Assembly: GCA_029287755.1 (NCBI GenBank)
Contig: JARFQM010000436.1
Location: 1-22,222, forward strand
Source: Desulfofustis sp.
Lineage (GTDB): Bacteria > Desulfobacterota > Desulfobulbia > Desulfobulbales > Desulfocapsaceae
Length of the DNA: 22,222 nucleotides
Direction of reading: 5' to 3'
Position numbers and translations under genes: made by a program. Positions 1 to 7,440 of this stretch are shown here, piece after piece. Every line of letters starts with the position of its first letter. Position 1 is the stretch's first letter. The notes below the pieces were generated by a model that worked only from the letters and a program-made list of their open reading frames with translations, did not search any database and had not been told where the DNA came from.

Positions 1-79
1 GCTCCTCCCAGGCTTGCAGCCACTTCTCCTCGACGTCGCTGAAGTCGTAGCTCTTGCTCAGTTCTTTGTGGTCGCTCAT
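1..79 (-). CDS. valS: Valyl-tRNA synthetase, N-terminal fragment (runs off window)
   Basis: Only the first 26 codons are present. The reverse strand reads ATG at 79-77, then MSDHKELSKSYDFSDVEEKW and LQAWEE, open to the window edge. The K-S-Y-D...VE-x-KW...W pattern is the usual opening of class I valyl-tRNA synthetases, which charge tRNA-Val in the cytoplasm. No clear Shine-Dalgarno precedes the ATG. The gene lies downstream of dgt on the same strand, across a gap of about 140 bases in which I see no gene or convincing terminator. Other class I synthetases (Leu, Ile) share the KW...W pattern, but the short N-terminal leader fits ValRS best. Confidence 0.8.
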   Translation of the reverse strand, partial: MSDHKELSKSYDFSDVEEKWLQAWEE

Positions 80-219
80 TGGCTTGCTATATTGGTATTG
101 TTGCTTGCTTATTTAGGTCTATTGCTGGCCTGGGCCGCGGGCGAATGGGCAAATTACCTGCCGCCCTGGTGAAAAGCAACCGTTTTTATCTTCCGCCCGG
201 GCCTGGCTCGCCCTCCCCC

Positions 220-1314
220 TTACCTCACGCTCCAGGGACTCGGCATGAACAGGTGCTCATAGACGCCGATGGCGTAGTTGTCGGTCATTCCGGCAATGTA
301 ATCACAGACCCGCCGGTGACCACTTTTTTCATCGGGCCAGTCACAGTCGCCAGCAGCGATCGCCCAGTCGTCTCCCGCCCGCCTCACCAGTCCGTGCTCC
401 AGGAAATAGGCATAGAGCTCGGTAATGATGCGCTGTGCCTTCTCGAATTCCCGGTGCACCAGCAGGTTGCGGTAGACGTTGTCATAGAGGAAGCTGCGCA
501 GCTCGGTAATCGCCACCAGCATCGGCTCGCTGAGGTGCAGGTTGCCGTCGTTGGCGGTCAGGGTCTCGACGATAATGTCACGCACCATGCTGCCGATGCG
601 CAGGGAATGGCCGCTGCCCACCACCGCCACGACGGAGTGAGGGATGTCGCCATCCTCAAGCAAACCGGCGCGCATGGCATCATCGAGGTCATGGTTCACA
701 TAGGCGACGATGTCGGCGAGCCGTACCACCTGGCCTTCCAGGGTCTCGGCCAGCCCCTGGCCGGAGCTCGGCAGGATCTCGTCGCGGCCCTTGGAATGGC
801 AGGCGATGCCATTCCTGACCTCCCAGCTCAGATTCAGACCGCGCCCCTTCTTCTCCAGGTGATCGACTACCCGCAGGCTGTGCAGGTAGTGCTTGAAGCC
901 GCCCGGGTGGAGCTCGTTCAAGGTCGCTTCGCCGGCATGGCCGAACGGGGTGTGGCCCAGGTCGTGGCCCAGGGCGATGGCCTCGGTGAGCGGTTCGTTG
1001 AGGCAGAGCGCAGCCGAGATGGTGCGGGCGATCTGCGACACCTCGAGCACGTGGGTGAGCCTGGTCCGGTAGTGATCGCCGGCCGGGGCCAGGAATACCT
1101 GGGTCTTGTGCTTGAGCCTTCGAAAGGTCTTGGAGTGGATGATGCGGTCGCGGTCCCGCTGGTAGGGCAGCCTGATGTCGCACATGTCCTCAGGCTCCTC
1201 GACCCGGCGCCCCTTGGAGGTGGCGCTGCGGGCGGCGAATGGCGAAAGAATCTGCGCCTCGCGCTCCTCGAGCTGTTTTTTTATCGATCTGCCGATTACC
1301 GGAACGAATCCCAT
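220..1314 (-). CDS. dgt: dGTPase-like deoxynucleotide triphosphohydrolase (HD domain)
   Basis: A 364-residue HD-superfamily protein. Family members cleave dNTPs to the deoxynucleoside and tripolyphosphate, which controls dNTP pools. Visible landmarks are the N-terminal EEREAQILSPFAARS segment (about 17-31), the RDRDRIIHSKTFRRLKHKTQVF block (about 53-74), the first metal histidine in RLTHVLEVSQIA (H88), the HD pair in GHDLGHTPFGHAGE (H117, D118), and a later aspartate in LADIVAYVNHDLDDA. The length fits the short dGTPase-like subfamily rather than the 505-residue E. coli Dgt. The ATG at 1314 is preceded by TTGAGGCGAAAACA, a usable GAGG ribosome binding site. The 153-base gap upstream is shared with a divergent gene. 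The substrate preference cannot be read from sequence. Confidence 0.93.
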   Translation of the reverse strand: MGFVPVIGRSIKKQLEEREAQILSPFAARSATSKGRRVEEPEDMCDIRLPYQRDRDRIIHSKTFRRLKHKTQVFLAPAGDHYRTRLTHVLEVSQIARTISAALCLNEPLTEAIALGHDLGHTPFGHAGEATLNELHPGGFKHYLHSLRVVDHLEKKGRGLNLSWEVRNGIACHSKGRDEILPSSGQGLAETLEGQVVRLADIVAYVNHDLDDAMRAGLLEDGDIPHSVVAVVGSGHSLRIGSMVRDIIVETLTANDGNLHLSEPMLVAITELRSFLYDNVYRNLLVHREFEKAQRIITELYAYFLEHGLVRRAGDDWAIAAGDCDWPDEKSGHRRVCDYIAGMTDNYAIGVYEHLFMPSPWSVR

Positions 1315-1467
1315 TGTTTTCGCCTCAAGGGTCGTAAGTTAGCGGAGTTACATAGTTGCCTTTACCACACTGGTTTTTTTGTGCAAGAATTGAAACATCG
1401 GGGTAAAATTGCTAAGTAACCACTCAGGGAGTGCCTTTGCCCTCACCTCTGCCCAGATGGCTACCAG

Positions 1468-1704
1468 ATGAGCGCACAAAAACGATATTCATCGCTGGTT
1501 TCGCTGCTTAAAGCCCCGTTCTACCTGGGCTTTCTTTTGCTGCTCTACATCGTTGGCCGAAGCGGCTTCGACATTGTCAACAACTTTGCCCTGTCACTGG
1601 GTTTTTCGGCCGCCGCCGTCAGGGCGTCGGGCTACGCCCTTTACGCGCTGTATTTCTTCATCTGCGCAGTCGTCCTGGCAAAGCTTTTCTGCCGAGATGA
1701 CTGA
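1468..1704 (+). CDS. Small two-helix membrane protein, unknown function
   Basis: A 78-residue protein I do not recognise. It has a short basic N-terminus (SAQKRYSSLVSLLK), a hydrophobic segment at about 16-31 (APFYLGFLLLLYIVGR), a linker, and a second hydrophobic segment at about 53-72 (SGYALYALYFFICAVVLAKL), ending CRDD. Two inner-membrane helices are likely. Its stop codon overlaps the start of the UMF1 transporter gene by 8 bases (ATGACTGA), so the two are probably translationally coupled and it may be a partner or accessory subunit. No strong ribosome binding site is visible. A small inverted repeat (CACTC/GAGTG, 1421-1433) lies in the leader. The tight overlap and hydrophobic composition are the main evidence that it is real. 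Confidence 0.7.
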   Translation: MSAQKRYSSLVSLLKAPFYLGFLLLLYIVGRSGFDIVNNFALSLGFSAAAVRASGYALYALYFFICAVVLAKLFCRDD

Positions 1705-2959
1705 GCGCGCCCCCCTGTCCAGGGAAGAAAAGAGCTGGGTCCTCTACGACGCGGCCAATTCGGCCTTCGTGCTGGTCATGATCACCGCCATCATGCCCAT
1801 CTATTTCAAGGATGTGGCCGCCAGCGGCCTCGCCGATGCGGTGGCCACCTCGAACTGGGCCTTCGCCAATTCCACCGCCTCGCTGATCCTTGCCCTGCTG
1901 GCCCCGGTGCTGGGCACCATGGCCGACTACAAGGACCGCAAGAAGCCCTTTTTTCTCTTCTTTCTGATCACCGGCCTGGTTTTCACCGTGGCGCTGACCA
2001 TCCCCCTCGAGGGTCAGTGGCTGCTCTGCCTGCTGCTGTTCATCGGCGCCCGGGTCGGCTGGGCCGGGGCCAACCTGTTCTATGACGCCTTCCTGGTCGA
2101 CGTCGCCGCCCCCGCACGAATGGACAGCGTCTCGGCCAAGGGGTTCGGCATCGGCTATATCGGCAGCATCATCCCCTTCGTGGCGGTCATTGCCCTGATC
2201 GTCAGCGGCGGCCTCGGCGACGGTCTGCCTGCAGACCGGACCAGGATGGGCTTTGTGGTCGTCGCCCTGTGGTGGTTCTGCCTTTCCCTGCCGGCCATTA
2301 AGAATCTAAAACAGCGCCACTACGTGCCGCCCTCGGCCAATCCCCTTGCCGACGGCTTCGCGCGGCTCTGGACGACCTTCAAGAATATCAGGCGCCACCG
2401 CTCCGTCTTTCTCTTTCTGGCCGCCTACTTTTTCTACATCGACGGGGTCGGCACCATCATTACCATGTCCACCGCCTACGGCCGCGACCTGGGCTTCGGC
2501 ATCACCATGCTGATCACCGTGCTGCTGGTCATCCAGATCGTCGCCTTCCCCTGCACCCTGCTCTATGGGCGGCTTGCCGCCCGGTTCGAGACCAGGACGC
2601 TGCTGCTTGCCGGCATCGCCGTCTACTGCCTGATCACCTTCCTGGCCTTTCTGCTGCCCTTTCTCGAGGGCCACCTGGTTAGGCACGCGCTGTTCTGGGC
2701 CATCGCCCTGCTGGTCGCCTCGTCCATGGGCGGCATCCAGGCCCTGAGCAGGAGCTATTTCTCAAAACTGATCCCGCCCGAAAACAGCGCCGAGTTCTTC
2801 GGCTTCTACAATGTCTCGGGAAAATTCGCCGCCATCGCCGGTCCGGCGCTGCTGGGCATCGTCGGCAGGATGACCGGCGACACCAGGTGGGGCGTGCTCT
2901 CCATTCTCTTTCTGTTCGTAATCGGCGCCTGGCTGCTCACCCGGGTCAGGGAAGAGTAA
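1697..2959 (+). CDS. MFS transporter, UMF1 / Atg22-like family
   Basis: A 420-residue polytopic protein with about 12 hydrophobic segments. The N-terminal EKSWVLYDAANSAF (about 11-24), followed by a first helix and IMPIYFKD, is characteristic of the UMF1 (unknown major facilitator 1) family related to yeast vacuolar effluxer Atg22. The loop MADYKDRKKPFF after helix 3 is the MFS motif-A equivalent. A GGIQALSRSYFSKLIPPE segment near the C-terminal half, leading to AEFFGFYNVSGKFAAIAGP, is also typical. The substrate is unknown; eukaryotic relatives export amino acids. I chose the ATG at 1697 rather than an upstream in-frame ATG at 1553, because conservation starts right after it and the upstream stretch is the out-of-frame copy of the preceding small gene. 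A long inverted repeat begins one base after the stop. Confidence 0.92.
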   Translation: MTERAPLSREEKSWVLYDAANSAFVLVMITAIMPIYFKDVAASGLADAVATSNWAFANSTASLILALLAPVLGTMADYKDRKKPFFLFFLITGLVFTVALTIPLEGQWLLCLLLFIGARVGWAGANLFYDAFLVDVAAPARMDSVSAKGFGIGYIGSIIPFVAVIALIVSGGLGDGLPADRTRMGFVVVALWWFCLSLPAIKNLKQRHYVPPSANPLADGFARLWTTFKNIRRHRSVFLFLAAYFFYIDGVGTIITMSTAYGRDLGFGITMLITVLLVIQIVAFPCTLLYGRLAARFETRTLLLAGIAVYCLITFLAFLLPFLEGHLVRHALFWAIALLVASSMGGIQALSRSYFSKLIPPENSAEFFGFYNVSGKFAAIAGPALLGIVGRMTGDTRWGVLSILFLFVIGAWLLTRVREE

Positions 2960-3020
2960 GGGGGACACAATACCCAAGGTGTCCCGATTCAGAAGGGACA
3001 CCTTGGGTATTATGTCCCCC
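2960..3020. repeat. 26-bp inverted repeat, REP-like or bidirectional terminator
   Basis: Left arm 2960-2985 and right arm 2995-3020 are reverse complements at 25 of 26 positions, separated by a 9-base spacer. The outer part reads GGGGGACACAATACCC and the inner part AAGGTGTCCC. It sits exactly between two convergent genes, one base after the stop codon of the UMF1 gene and nine bases after the stop of the DedA-ATP-grasp gene. It could therefore act as a bidirectional transcript end, although it lacks a T-run. Its 13-base outer segment GGGGACACAATAC recurs (inverted) at 9672-9684, which suggests a dispersed repeat of the REP type rather than a one-off terminator. Confidence 0.85.
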
Positions 3021-3029
3021 GAGTACTCC

Positions 3030-4808
3030 TCAATTTCCGCCCCGCCGCCAGTGACGGATGAAGTCGCCCAGGGCCATGGGCTGCACGCCTTTTTTCAGGT
3101 TGGCCTCGGCAATCTCAAAAGCGATCGACCACTGCTCGATCAGCGTCTTCCAGGCGTACAAGATGGAGTTCTGCGGGTCGTAGATATGGGTGGCCTCGGA
3201 AGTCAGGCCGTTGAGTTCGATCACCTTCAGGTTGCGTCCGGCCTTGAGGTCTTCTTCGGAGCGGGCCTTGAGGTCGAAACGGCCGAAATAAAAGCCCCGG
3301 TACTCTTTAATAATGGCTTCGACCCCGTCGAGCAGTTCCGGGCTGATCAGGTCGGCGCCGTTGAGAAACAGCGCCCCCAGGCTGTGGGTGCCGACCTGGC
3401 TGAGCTGCCGGGACTCCCCGGCTGGTAAAATGTCCAGCAGTTGGGGCTCAAGGTTCTTGAAAAACATCGGGGCCAGGCAGAGCGCCCGGTCATCCTTGAG
3501 GATCAGCTCCTCCAGAGTGGAGTGCCCATCGCCCTCGACCTGTAGGAGCTTCTTGCGGTTGATGGAGAAAATACGGCCCCGCGGCTGCTTCGGGAGACGA
3601 TAGTAAAACACCCCGAACTCCTCGCCCGGCAGGTATTCCATCATCAGGTAATCCCGCTGTATTTCTTCCAGCCAACCGCGGGCCTGGTCGAGGTCACCGC
3701 AAATCTTGACGCCCTGGCCGCGCTGCCCGACGTCGGGTTTGAGCACGATCGGAAAATCGAGATGTTCCTCCGCCATGAAGGTGGTGAGCAGCGCCATTTT
3801 TTCCTCACGCCCGGTTCCCCCGGCCACCAGCCGCCAGCGGCCCACATAGTCCTGGTCAAGCCCCTGGAGGATATCCGACTTGGATTCCCCGATAAAACCG
3901 CTGTCCGGCCTGATGGCCGGGTTGGTGACGGTGAACAGGGTGGGCTTGCGAAACTTTATTATGCCCGCATAGATGACATAGCAAAAGGTGACCGCGTTGG
4001 TGACGTAGTAGGGCCAGAATTCCCAGTTCGAGAGGCGGCGCCAGCGACTCAGGAGCAGCCTTCGGCCCCGCCAGGTGAAGAACGGTACGATGAGCCTGGT
4101 GATTGCGAAAATCAAGACCATGAGCCCCAGGAAAACCCACAAGGCCCAGCCGCTGTAGACATCTATGTAAGTCACCACCTTTTTGCCGATGAACACCGCG
4201 GAGAGCACCAGGATAGGCGTCCAGATCATTACGGCCAGGCCGAAAACGACGAGCAGCTTGACCATGTCGACCCGCACCAGTCCGGCAGCCAGGAAGGTGG
4301 CCGTCCTGGTGCCGGGCAGAAAGCGGCTCATGAAGATCAGCCCCAGCCCCCGCTTTTCAAACAAGGTCCTGCACTGGCGGACCCGCTGTTCGCTGACCAG
4401 CCACTTCAGGGGCGGGTGGTGCAGGGCCTTGAGACCGATCAGATAACCGGTGAAGTAGAGCAGGATGTCGCCGATGTAGATGCCCAGTCCGCTGGCAACC
4501 ACCGCTTCGAGCGGACTGATGAGCGCCCGGGCGGCGAGCAGCCCGGCGGCGATGCAGGCCAGATCTTCACTGATCAGGGTTGCGGCGGCGATGATGAAGA
4601 GCAGGGTGAGGCGGCTCGACGATCGGGCCGCATACTGCTCGAAACCGGCGAGCAGTTCCGCCACCGTCCCCTGGCTGGAGCACCAGCCCGAGGCGGGCAG
4701 GACAATCAGCAGGATAGCGAGGATGTAGAAAGTTCTACGAGTCACGGTCAAGGGTGGTGAGGATGGCGGACTGGAGTCGTCGGTGCGCCGCCGGCTCAGG
4801 GTACACAT
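3030..4808 (-). CDS. DedA/VTT membrane domain fused to an ATP-grasp ligase domain
   Basis: A 592-residue fusion protein. Residues 27-45 form a hydrophobic N-terminal segment. Residues about 65-240 are a DedA/SNARE-associated (VTT) domain, with the acidic ISEDLACIAAG (79-89) and the signature FMSRFLPGTRTATFLAAG (159-176); DedA proteins are implicated in moving lipids across membranes. A linker at about 255-320 contains NPAIRPDSGFIGESK. Residues about 335-545 form an ATP-grasp domain with IVLKPDVGQRGQGV (nucleotide lysine K357), MMEYLPGEEFG (389-399), FGRFDLKAR (D512) and KVIELNG (E531, N533 as likely Mg ligands). ATP-grasp enzymes join a carboxylate to an amine or similar nucleophile through an acyl-phosphate. 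The frame stays open to a TTG at 5003, but I chose the ATG at 4808, which overlaps the upstream mini-ORF by 13 bases. No Shine-Dalgarno is visible there, so the start is uncertain and may depend on coupling. The substrate is unknown. Confidence 0.85.
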   Translation of the reverse strand: MCTLSRRRTDDSSPPSSPPLTVTRRTFYILAILLIVLPASGWCSSQGTVAELLAGFEQYAARSSSRLTLLFIIAAATLISEDLACIAAGLLAARALISPLEAVVASGLGIYIGDILLYFTGYLIGLKALHHPPLKWLVSEQRVRQCRTLFEKRGLGLIFMSRFLPGTRTATFLAAGLVRVDMVKLLVVFGLAVMIWTPILVLSAVFIGKKVVTYIDVYSGWALWVFLGLMVLIFAITRLIVPFFTWRGRRLLLSRWRRLSNWEFWPYYVTNAVTFCYVIYAGIIKFRKPTLFTVTNPAIRPDSGFIGESKSDILQGLDQDYVGRWRLVAGGTGREEKMALLTTFMAEEHLDFPIVLKPDVGQRGQGVKICGDLDQARGWLEEIQRDYLMMEYLPGEEFGVFYYRLPKQPRGRIFSINRKKLLQVEGDGHSTLEELILKDDRALCLAPMFFKNLEPQLLDILPAGESRQLSQVGTHSLGALFLNGADLISPELLDGVEAIIKEYRGFYFGRFDLKARSEEDLKAGRNLKVIELNGLTSEATHIYDPQNSILYAWKTLIEQWSIAFEIAEANLKKGVQPMALGDFIRHWRRGGN

Positions 4809-4963
4809 GTCAGGCACAGATCTGGTTCCGGTGAGCCAGGGCAGACGGGGCAACGCCGTACTCCGCAACCATCTCGAGCCCGCTGATCTCCGGTGTTCCT
4901 GGCAAAGAGATCGGCTCCCTGCGTGAGGCAAGCGATGTTGTCGTGCACGATCATCTGGTGCAT
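4796..4963 (-). CDS. Putative six-cysteine (zinc-ribbon-like) mini-protein
   Basis: A 55-residue reading frame between two genes of the unit. The ATG at 4963-4961 follows GAGGAG with a six-base spacing, the best ribosome binding site in this stretch. An ATG six codons earlier (4981) overlaps the upstream stop as ATGA. The product has cysteines at 12, 33, 38, 41, 50 and 53. The arrangement CPVC then CLTC (C38/C41, C50/C53) resembles a compact zinc ribbon. It has no membrane segment and would be cytoplasmic. Its stop lies just past the start of the DedA-ATP-grasp gene, so it could also act as a coupling leader. I do not recognise a family. It could be an accident of high G+C, but the RBS, the overlap at both ends and the paired CxxC motifs favour a real gene. 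Confidence 0.45.
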   Translation of the reverse strand: MHQMIVHDNIACLTQGADLFARNTGDQRARDGCGVRRCPVCPGSPEPDLCLTCVP

Positions 4964-4977
4964 GGTCTGCTCCTCGA

Positions 4978-5700
4978 TCATGTTCCGCGTTGGTCAGCGG
5001 CAAATGCGAGTTTGATCAGAAAGACCGCAACCGGAATATAGCCAGCCAGGGCGAGAGCCGCGATCTTGGGAAAGACGAGTTCGGGTTCCGACGAGTAGAC
5101 CAGAAGATAGGCCACCAGGGCCGGCAGCTTGTCGAGGTGAAACACCGAGAATAGCGCCGGAACAAAGCGGCTCATCAGGGCCGGGTTATCTTCGCTGCCC
5201 CCCGTGGTCGACCCGTAGATGAGGTAAAGCGCTGCCGAAATACCGACGATGAAGATCAGCACTCCCACCAGGACCATTATTTCCAGTTCCGACTGATTGC
5301 CGGCCTGCAGAGTGCGTTCGGATGGAAACCAGAGCAGCACCGGCAGAAACAGGCTGGCCAGGTAGAGCACCAGGCCGAAGCCCAGCCGTCGCAGGTGAGA
5401 GCCGCCGAGCGCTTCAAATTCAGGTCGGTGAACGTTTTTTGGTTTGTAGAGGTAAAGATAGGCGATCAGCAGGATCAGGATCAGCGCCACCAGGAAAAAA
5501 GGCCAGGACACCCCCTGGGCGCTGACGGCAAAAGTGATTTTTTCGGATCCCGGCGGCAGCAGAAAGATGAGCCCGAAAAAGAGTCCGCAGATCACCCCAA
5601 AGCCGATCAGCAGACCACTCATCAGTCGGGTGAGCCCAGCCAGGTAGCCAACCCCTGAGACCAGCGAGATGAACAGTGCAATGACGATTCTGACTACCAT
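4978..5700 (-). CDS. Polytopic membrane protein, unknown function
   Basis: A 240-residue protein with six or seven predicted membrane segments (about 4-24, 27-48, 64-84, 105-125, 140-162, 175-200 and 209-233). A polar loop of about 20 residues (KNVHRPEFEALGGSHLRRL) sits between the third and fourth. The start ATG at 5700 is preceded by TAGGAGAATAG, a good ribosome binding site. I recognise no family motif. It lies 43 bases after the glycosyltransferase gene and directly before the mini-ORF and the DedA-ATP-grasp gene on the same strand, so it is probably part of one envelope-related operon. A role as flippase, transporter or scaffold is inference from context only. Confidence 0.8.
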   Translation of the reverse strand: MVVRIVIALFISLVSGVGYLAGLTRLMSGLLIGFGVICGLFFGLIFLLPPGSEKITFAVSAQGVSWPFFLVALILILLIAYLYLYKPKNVHRPEFEALGGSHLRRLGFGLVLYLASLFLPVLLWFPSERTLQAGNQSELEIMVLVGVLIFIVGISAALYLIYGSTTGGSEDNPALMSRFVPALFSVFHLDKLPALVAYLLVYSSEPELVFPKIAALALAGYIPVAVFLIKLAFAADQRGT

Positions 5701-5743
5701 CTATTCTCCTACCTTTTTGAGTGACCCGCGCCGCAGCCCACGC

Positions 5744-6949
5744 TCAGCCCTGCTCCTGGACGAGCTGATGCAGGTGCCTGGCAGTATTGCCGGCACCATT
5801 TAAGTTGATTGGCGGCGAACTGCCGGGCTTGGCCGCCAACAGCTGCCGCAGCGCTTCCTCGAGGGCCCGGCTGCTGGCCTCAACCTCATCGACCACCTGC
5901 AGAGCCCCACCCACGGAGCGCTGCAGCAGATCGAGATGAACCTGCTGCTCACGGTCGCGGGTTGCCCGAAGCACGACCAGGGCCGGTGTGGCCAGGGCCA
6001 GCACATCGAGGATACTGTTGTACCCTCCGTAGATCAGCGCAACCCTGGAATTGAGCAACGAACCGATATAGCGGTCGCCCACGGGCTCCACCAGGCAGTG
6101 GGGCAGCGAGTCGAACAATTCCGCCACGTCCTGGGCCCGGCTGCGCTCCACGTAAATATGGCTGCGGCCGTGCTGCTCCCCCAAACGGTCGAGAACTTCA
6201 TACAGATTGTGGAGAAGGCTGTTGGTGTGCGGGCCAAACCAGGGAAGAGATACCGTGCAGGCGAGTTGTTCCCCGGTGTCCGCCTCCTCTTCGTAAAACC
6301 GGGCCAGTTCACGGACCCGTGAGACATAGCCCATTTCGGCGGCGGGTCGGGCGAAATGGGAGCCGATCCTCTCCATCGAGGCCGGCCCCAGGACGCTGCG
6401 GTCCCCGTACCAGAGAATCTCGCCGTAGTAATCCTCAACCACCCGGGCGGTTTCATCGGTCCACACCGCCTTGTCTTCCCCGACAATGGCCCGCAGGCCC
6501 AGCACCCAGTGACAGTCAGTGGCCACCCCCTGCTCCAGCGCCAGACGGAGTTCCTGCCGTTTGCCCACTGGATTGTGGTCGACCAGCAGGCAGCGGGGAC
6601 GGAGCACTTCAACCATCTTGGCAATCATCTCCGCCCGCAGGTTGCCGAGCACCGACTTGTAGAATCCCGACTCGCCGTCCCTGCCTTCCGAGGCACCCTC
6701 GGTCAGTACGGTCTGATAGGACGGCAGCTTGATCCAGTCGAGCGCGCCGCGGCCAACCATAACCTGCGTTTTGGCGCTGCCGGTGATGAGTAGTATCCGG
6801 GCTTCGGGATAAAGCCGCTTCAGCGCCAGCCCCACCGCCGTGGTCCGGCTCACATGTCCCAGCCCTCTGCCGTCATGGGCGTAGAGCAGGTAGTCGACTC
6901 GAGTGGGAAAATACTGGTCTAATTTTTTCGAATAATAGAGATCCTGCAT
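5744..6949 (-). CDS. MurG/COG4671-like predicted glycosyltransferase (GT-B fold)
   Basis: A protein of 401 residues from the ATG at 6949. The N-terminal VDYLLYAHDGRGLGHVSR (18-35) carries the GxGH glycine-rich turn of GT-B enzymes of the MurG/GT28 type and of COG4671 predicted glycosyltransferases. The C-terminal half has YGGYNSILD at about 307, then REQQVHLD at about 333-340, matching the nucleotide-sugar site and helix of that group. No membrane helix is visible, so it probably acts at the inner face of the membrane. The frame stays open to an ATG at 7051. That 34-codon extension is AT-rich, uses rare codons such as ATA and TTA, and contains a promoter-like TTGGTT-17-TAATCT on the minus strand (6995-6967), so I treat it as upstream DNA. 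Donor and acceptor are unknown. Confidence 0.82.
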   Translation of the reverse strand: MQDLYYSKKLDQYFPTRVDYLLYAHDGRGLGHVSRTTAVGLALKRLYPEARILLITGSAKTQVMVGRGALDWIKLPSYQTVLTEGASEGRDGESGFYKSVLGNLRAEMIAKMVEVLRPRCLLVDHNPVGKRQELRLALEQGVATDCHWVLGLRAIVGEDKAVWTDETARVVEDYYGEILWYGDRSVLGPASMERIGSHFARPAAEMGYVSRVRELARFYEEEADTGEQLACTVSLPWFGPHTNSLLHNLYEVLDRLGEQHGRSHIYVERSRAQDVAELFDSLPHCLVEPVGDRYIGSLLNSRVALIYGGYNSILDVLALATPALVVLRATRDREQQVHLDLLQRSVGGALQVVDEVEASSRALEEALRQLLAAKPGSSPPINLNGAGNTARHLHQLVQEQG

Positions 6950-7089
6950 GGGAAATGACGAATAAGAGATTATCACCAATATTTTCAGTAACCAATACCA
7001 TTTAATTGCATTATAATCATCCGGCAGATGAAAATTGCTGGTATCACTCATTTTGGCTGCGGTGGCCCTGCCATCGCCTGGAAACGTGC

Positions 7090-7338
7090 ATGAGAAAATT
7101 TTTCGACACCCTCTTCCTGGTGGTTTCCTCGTTTGCAGGCGTCCTCGTATTCGTCAGGGGCAATACCGCGCTCTTCCTCCTCGCCCTGGTCCTTCAGTAT
7201 GGCGCCTTCATATCTTATGCGACCAGGCTGCGCGGCATCTCGATCAGAGACAACCCCTTGATCTTCAATTTCGGCTACCTGGCAGTGCTGGTGGCCTACC
7301 TGTTCAGCTGCTTTGTGTTCAAGAAACTGATTCTTTGA
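7090..7338 (+). CDS. Small membrane protein, unknown function
   Basis: An 82-residue protein with three hydrophobic stretches (about 4-19, 22-40 and 58-77) and a basic loop (ATRLRGISIRDNP) between the second and third, ending FKKLIL. I recognise no family. I chose the ATG at 7090 because the hydrophobic, ordered sequence starts there; the frame is open to 7006, but that part lies in the AT-rich divergent promoter region and has no membrane character. GGAAAC lies about ten bases upstream as a weak ribosome binding site. It is divergent from the glycosyltransferase unit and about 100 bases before the VKOR-thioredoxin gene on the same strand, so it could belong to either neighbourhood. Confidence 0.6.
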   Translation: MRKFFDTLFLVVSSFAGVLVFVRGNTALFLLALVLQYGAFISYATRLRGISIRDNPLIFNFGYLAVLVAYLFSCFVFKKLIL

Positions 7339-7440
7339 AAGCCCCGGGATTAAAACCTTCTTTCCAGCCTGGACAGATAGACAAATTGTGCCAAAACAGT
7401 GGGCAATTTAATTTCGGTGAGTTAGATTAGACGAGCCACT

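Noticed and set aside
79..1419. A 446-codon plus-strand open frame over dgt
   Set aside because: It is fully antisense to a clear HD-domain dGTPase and has no recognisable motif; such shadows are common in G+C-rich genes.
4796..4798. Possible second selenocysteine codon at the TGA ending the Cys-rich mini-ORF
   Set aside because: Reading on gives no conserved sequence and soon another stop, and the downstream gene already overlaps in another frame.
4809..5003. N-terminal extension of the DedA-ATP-grasp protein up to the TTG at 5003
   Set aside because: The extra 65 residues are polar, Arg- and His-rich and look like an out-of-frame reading of the mini-ORF; they also overlap the upstream gene.
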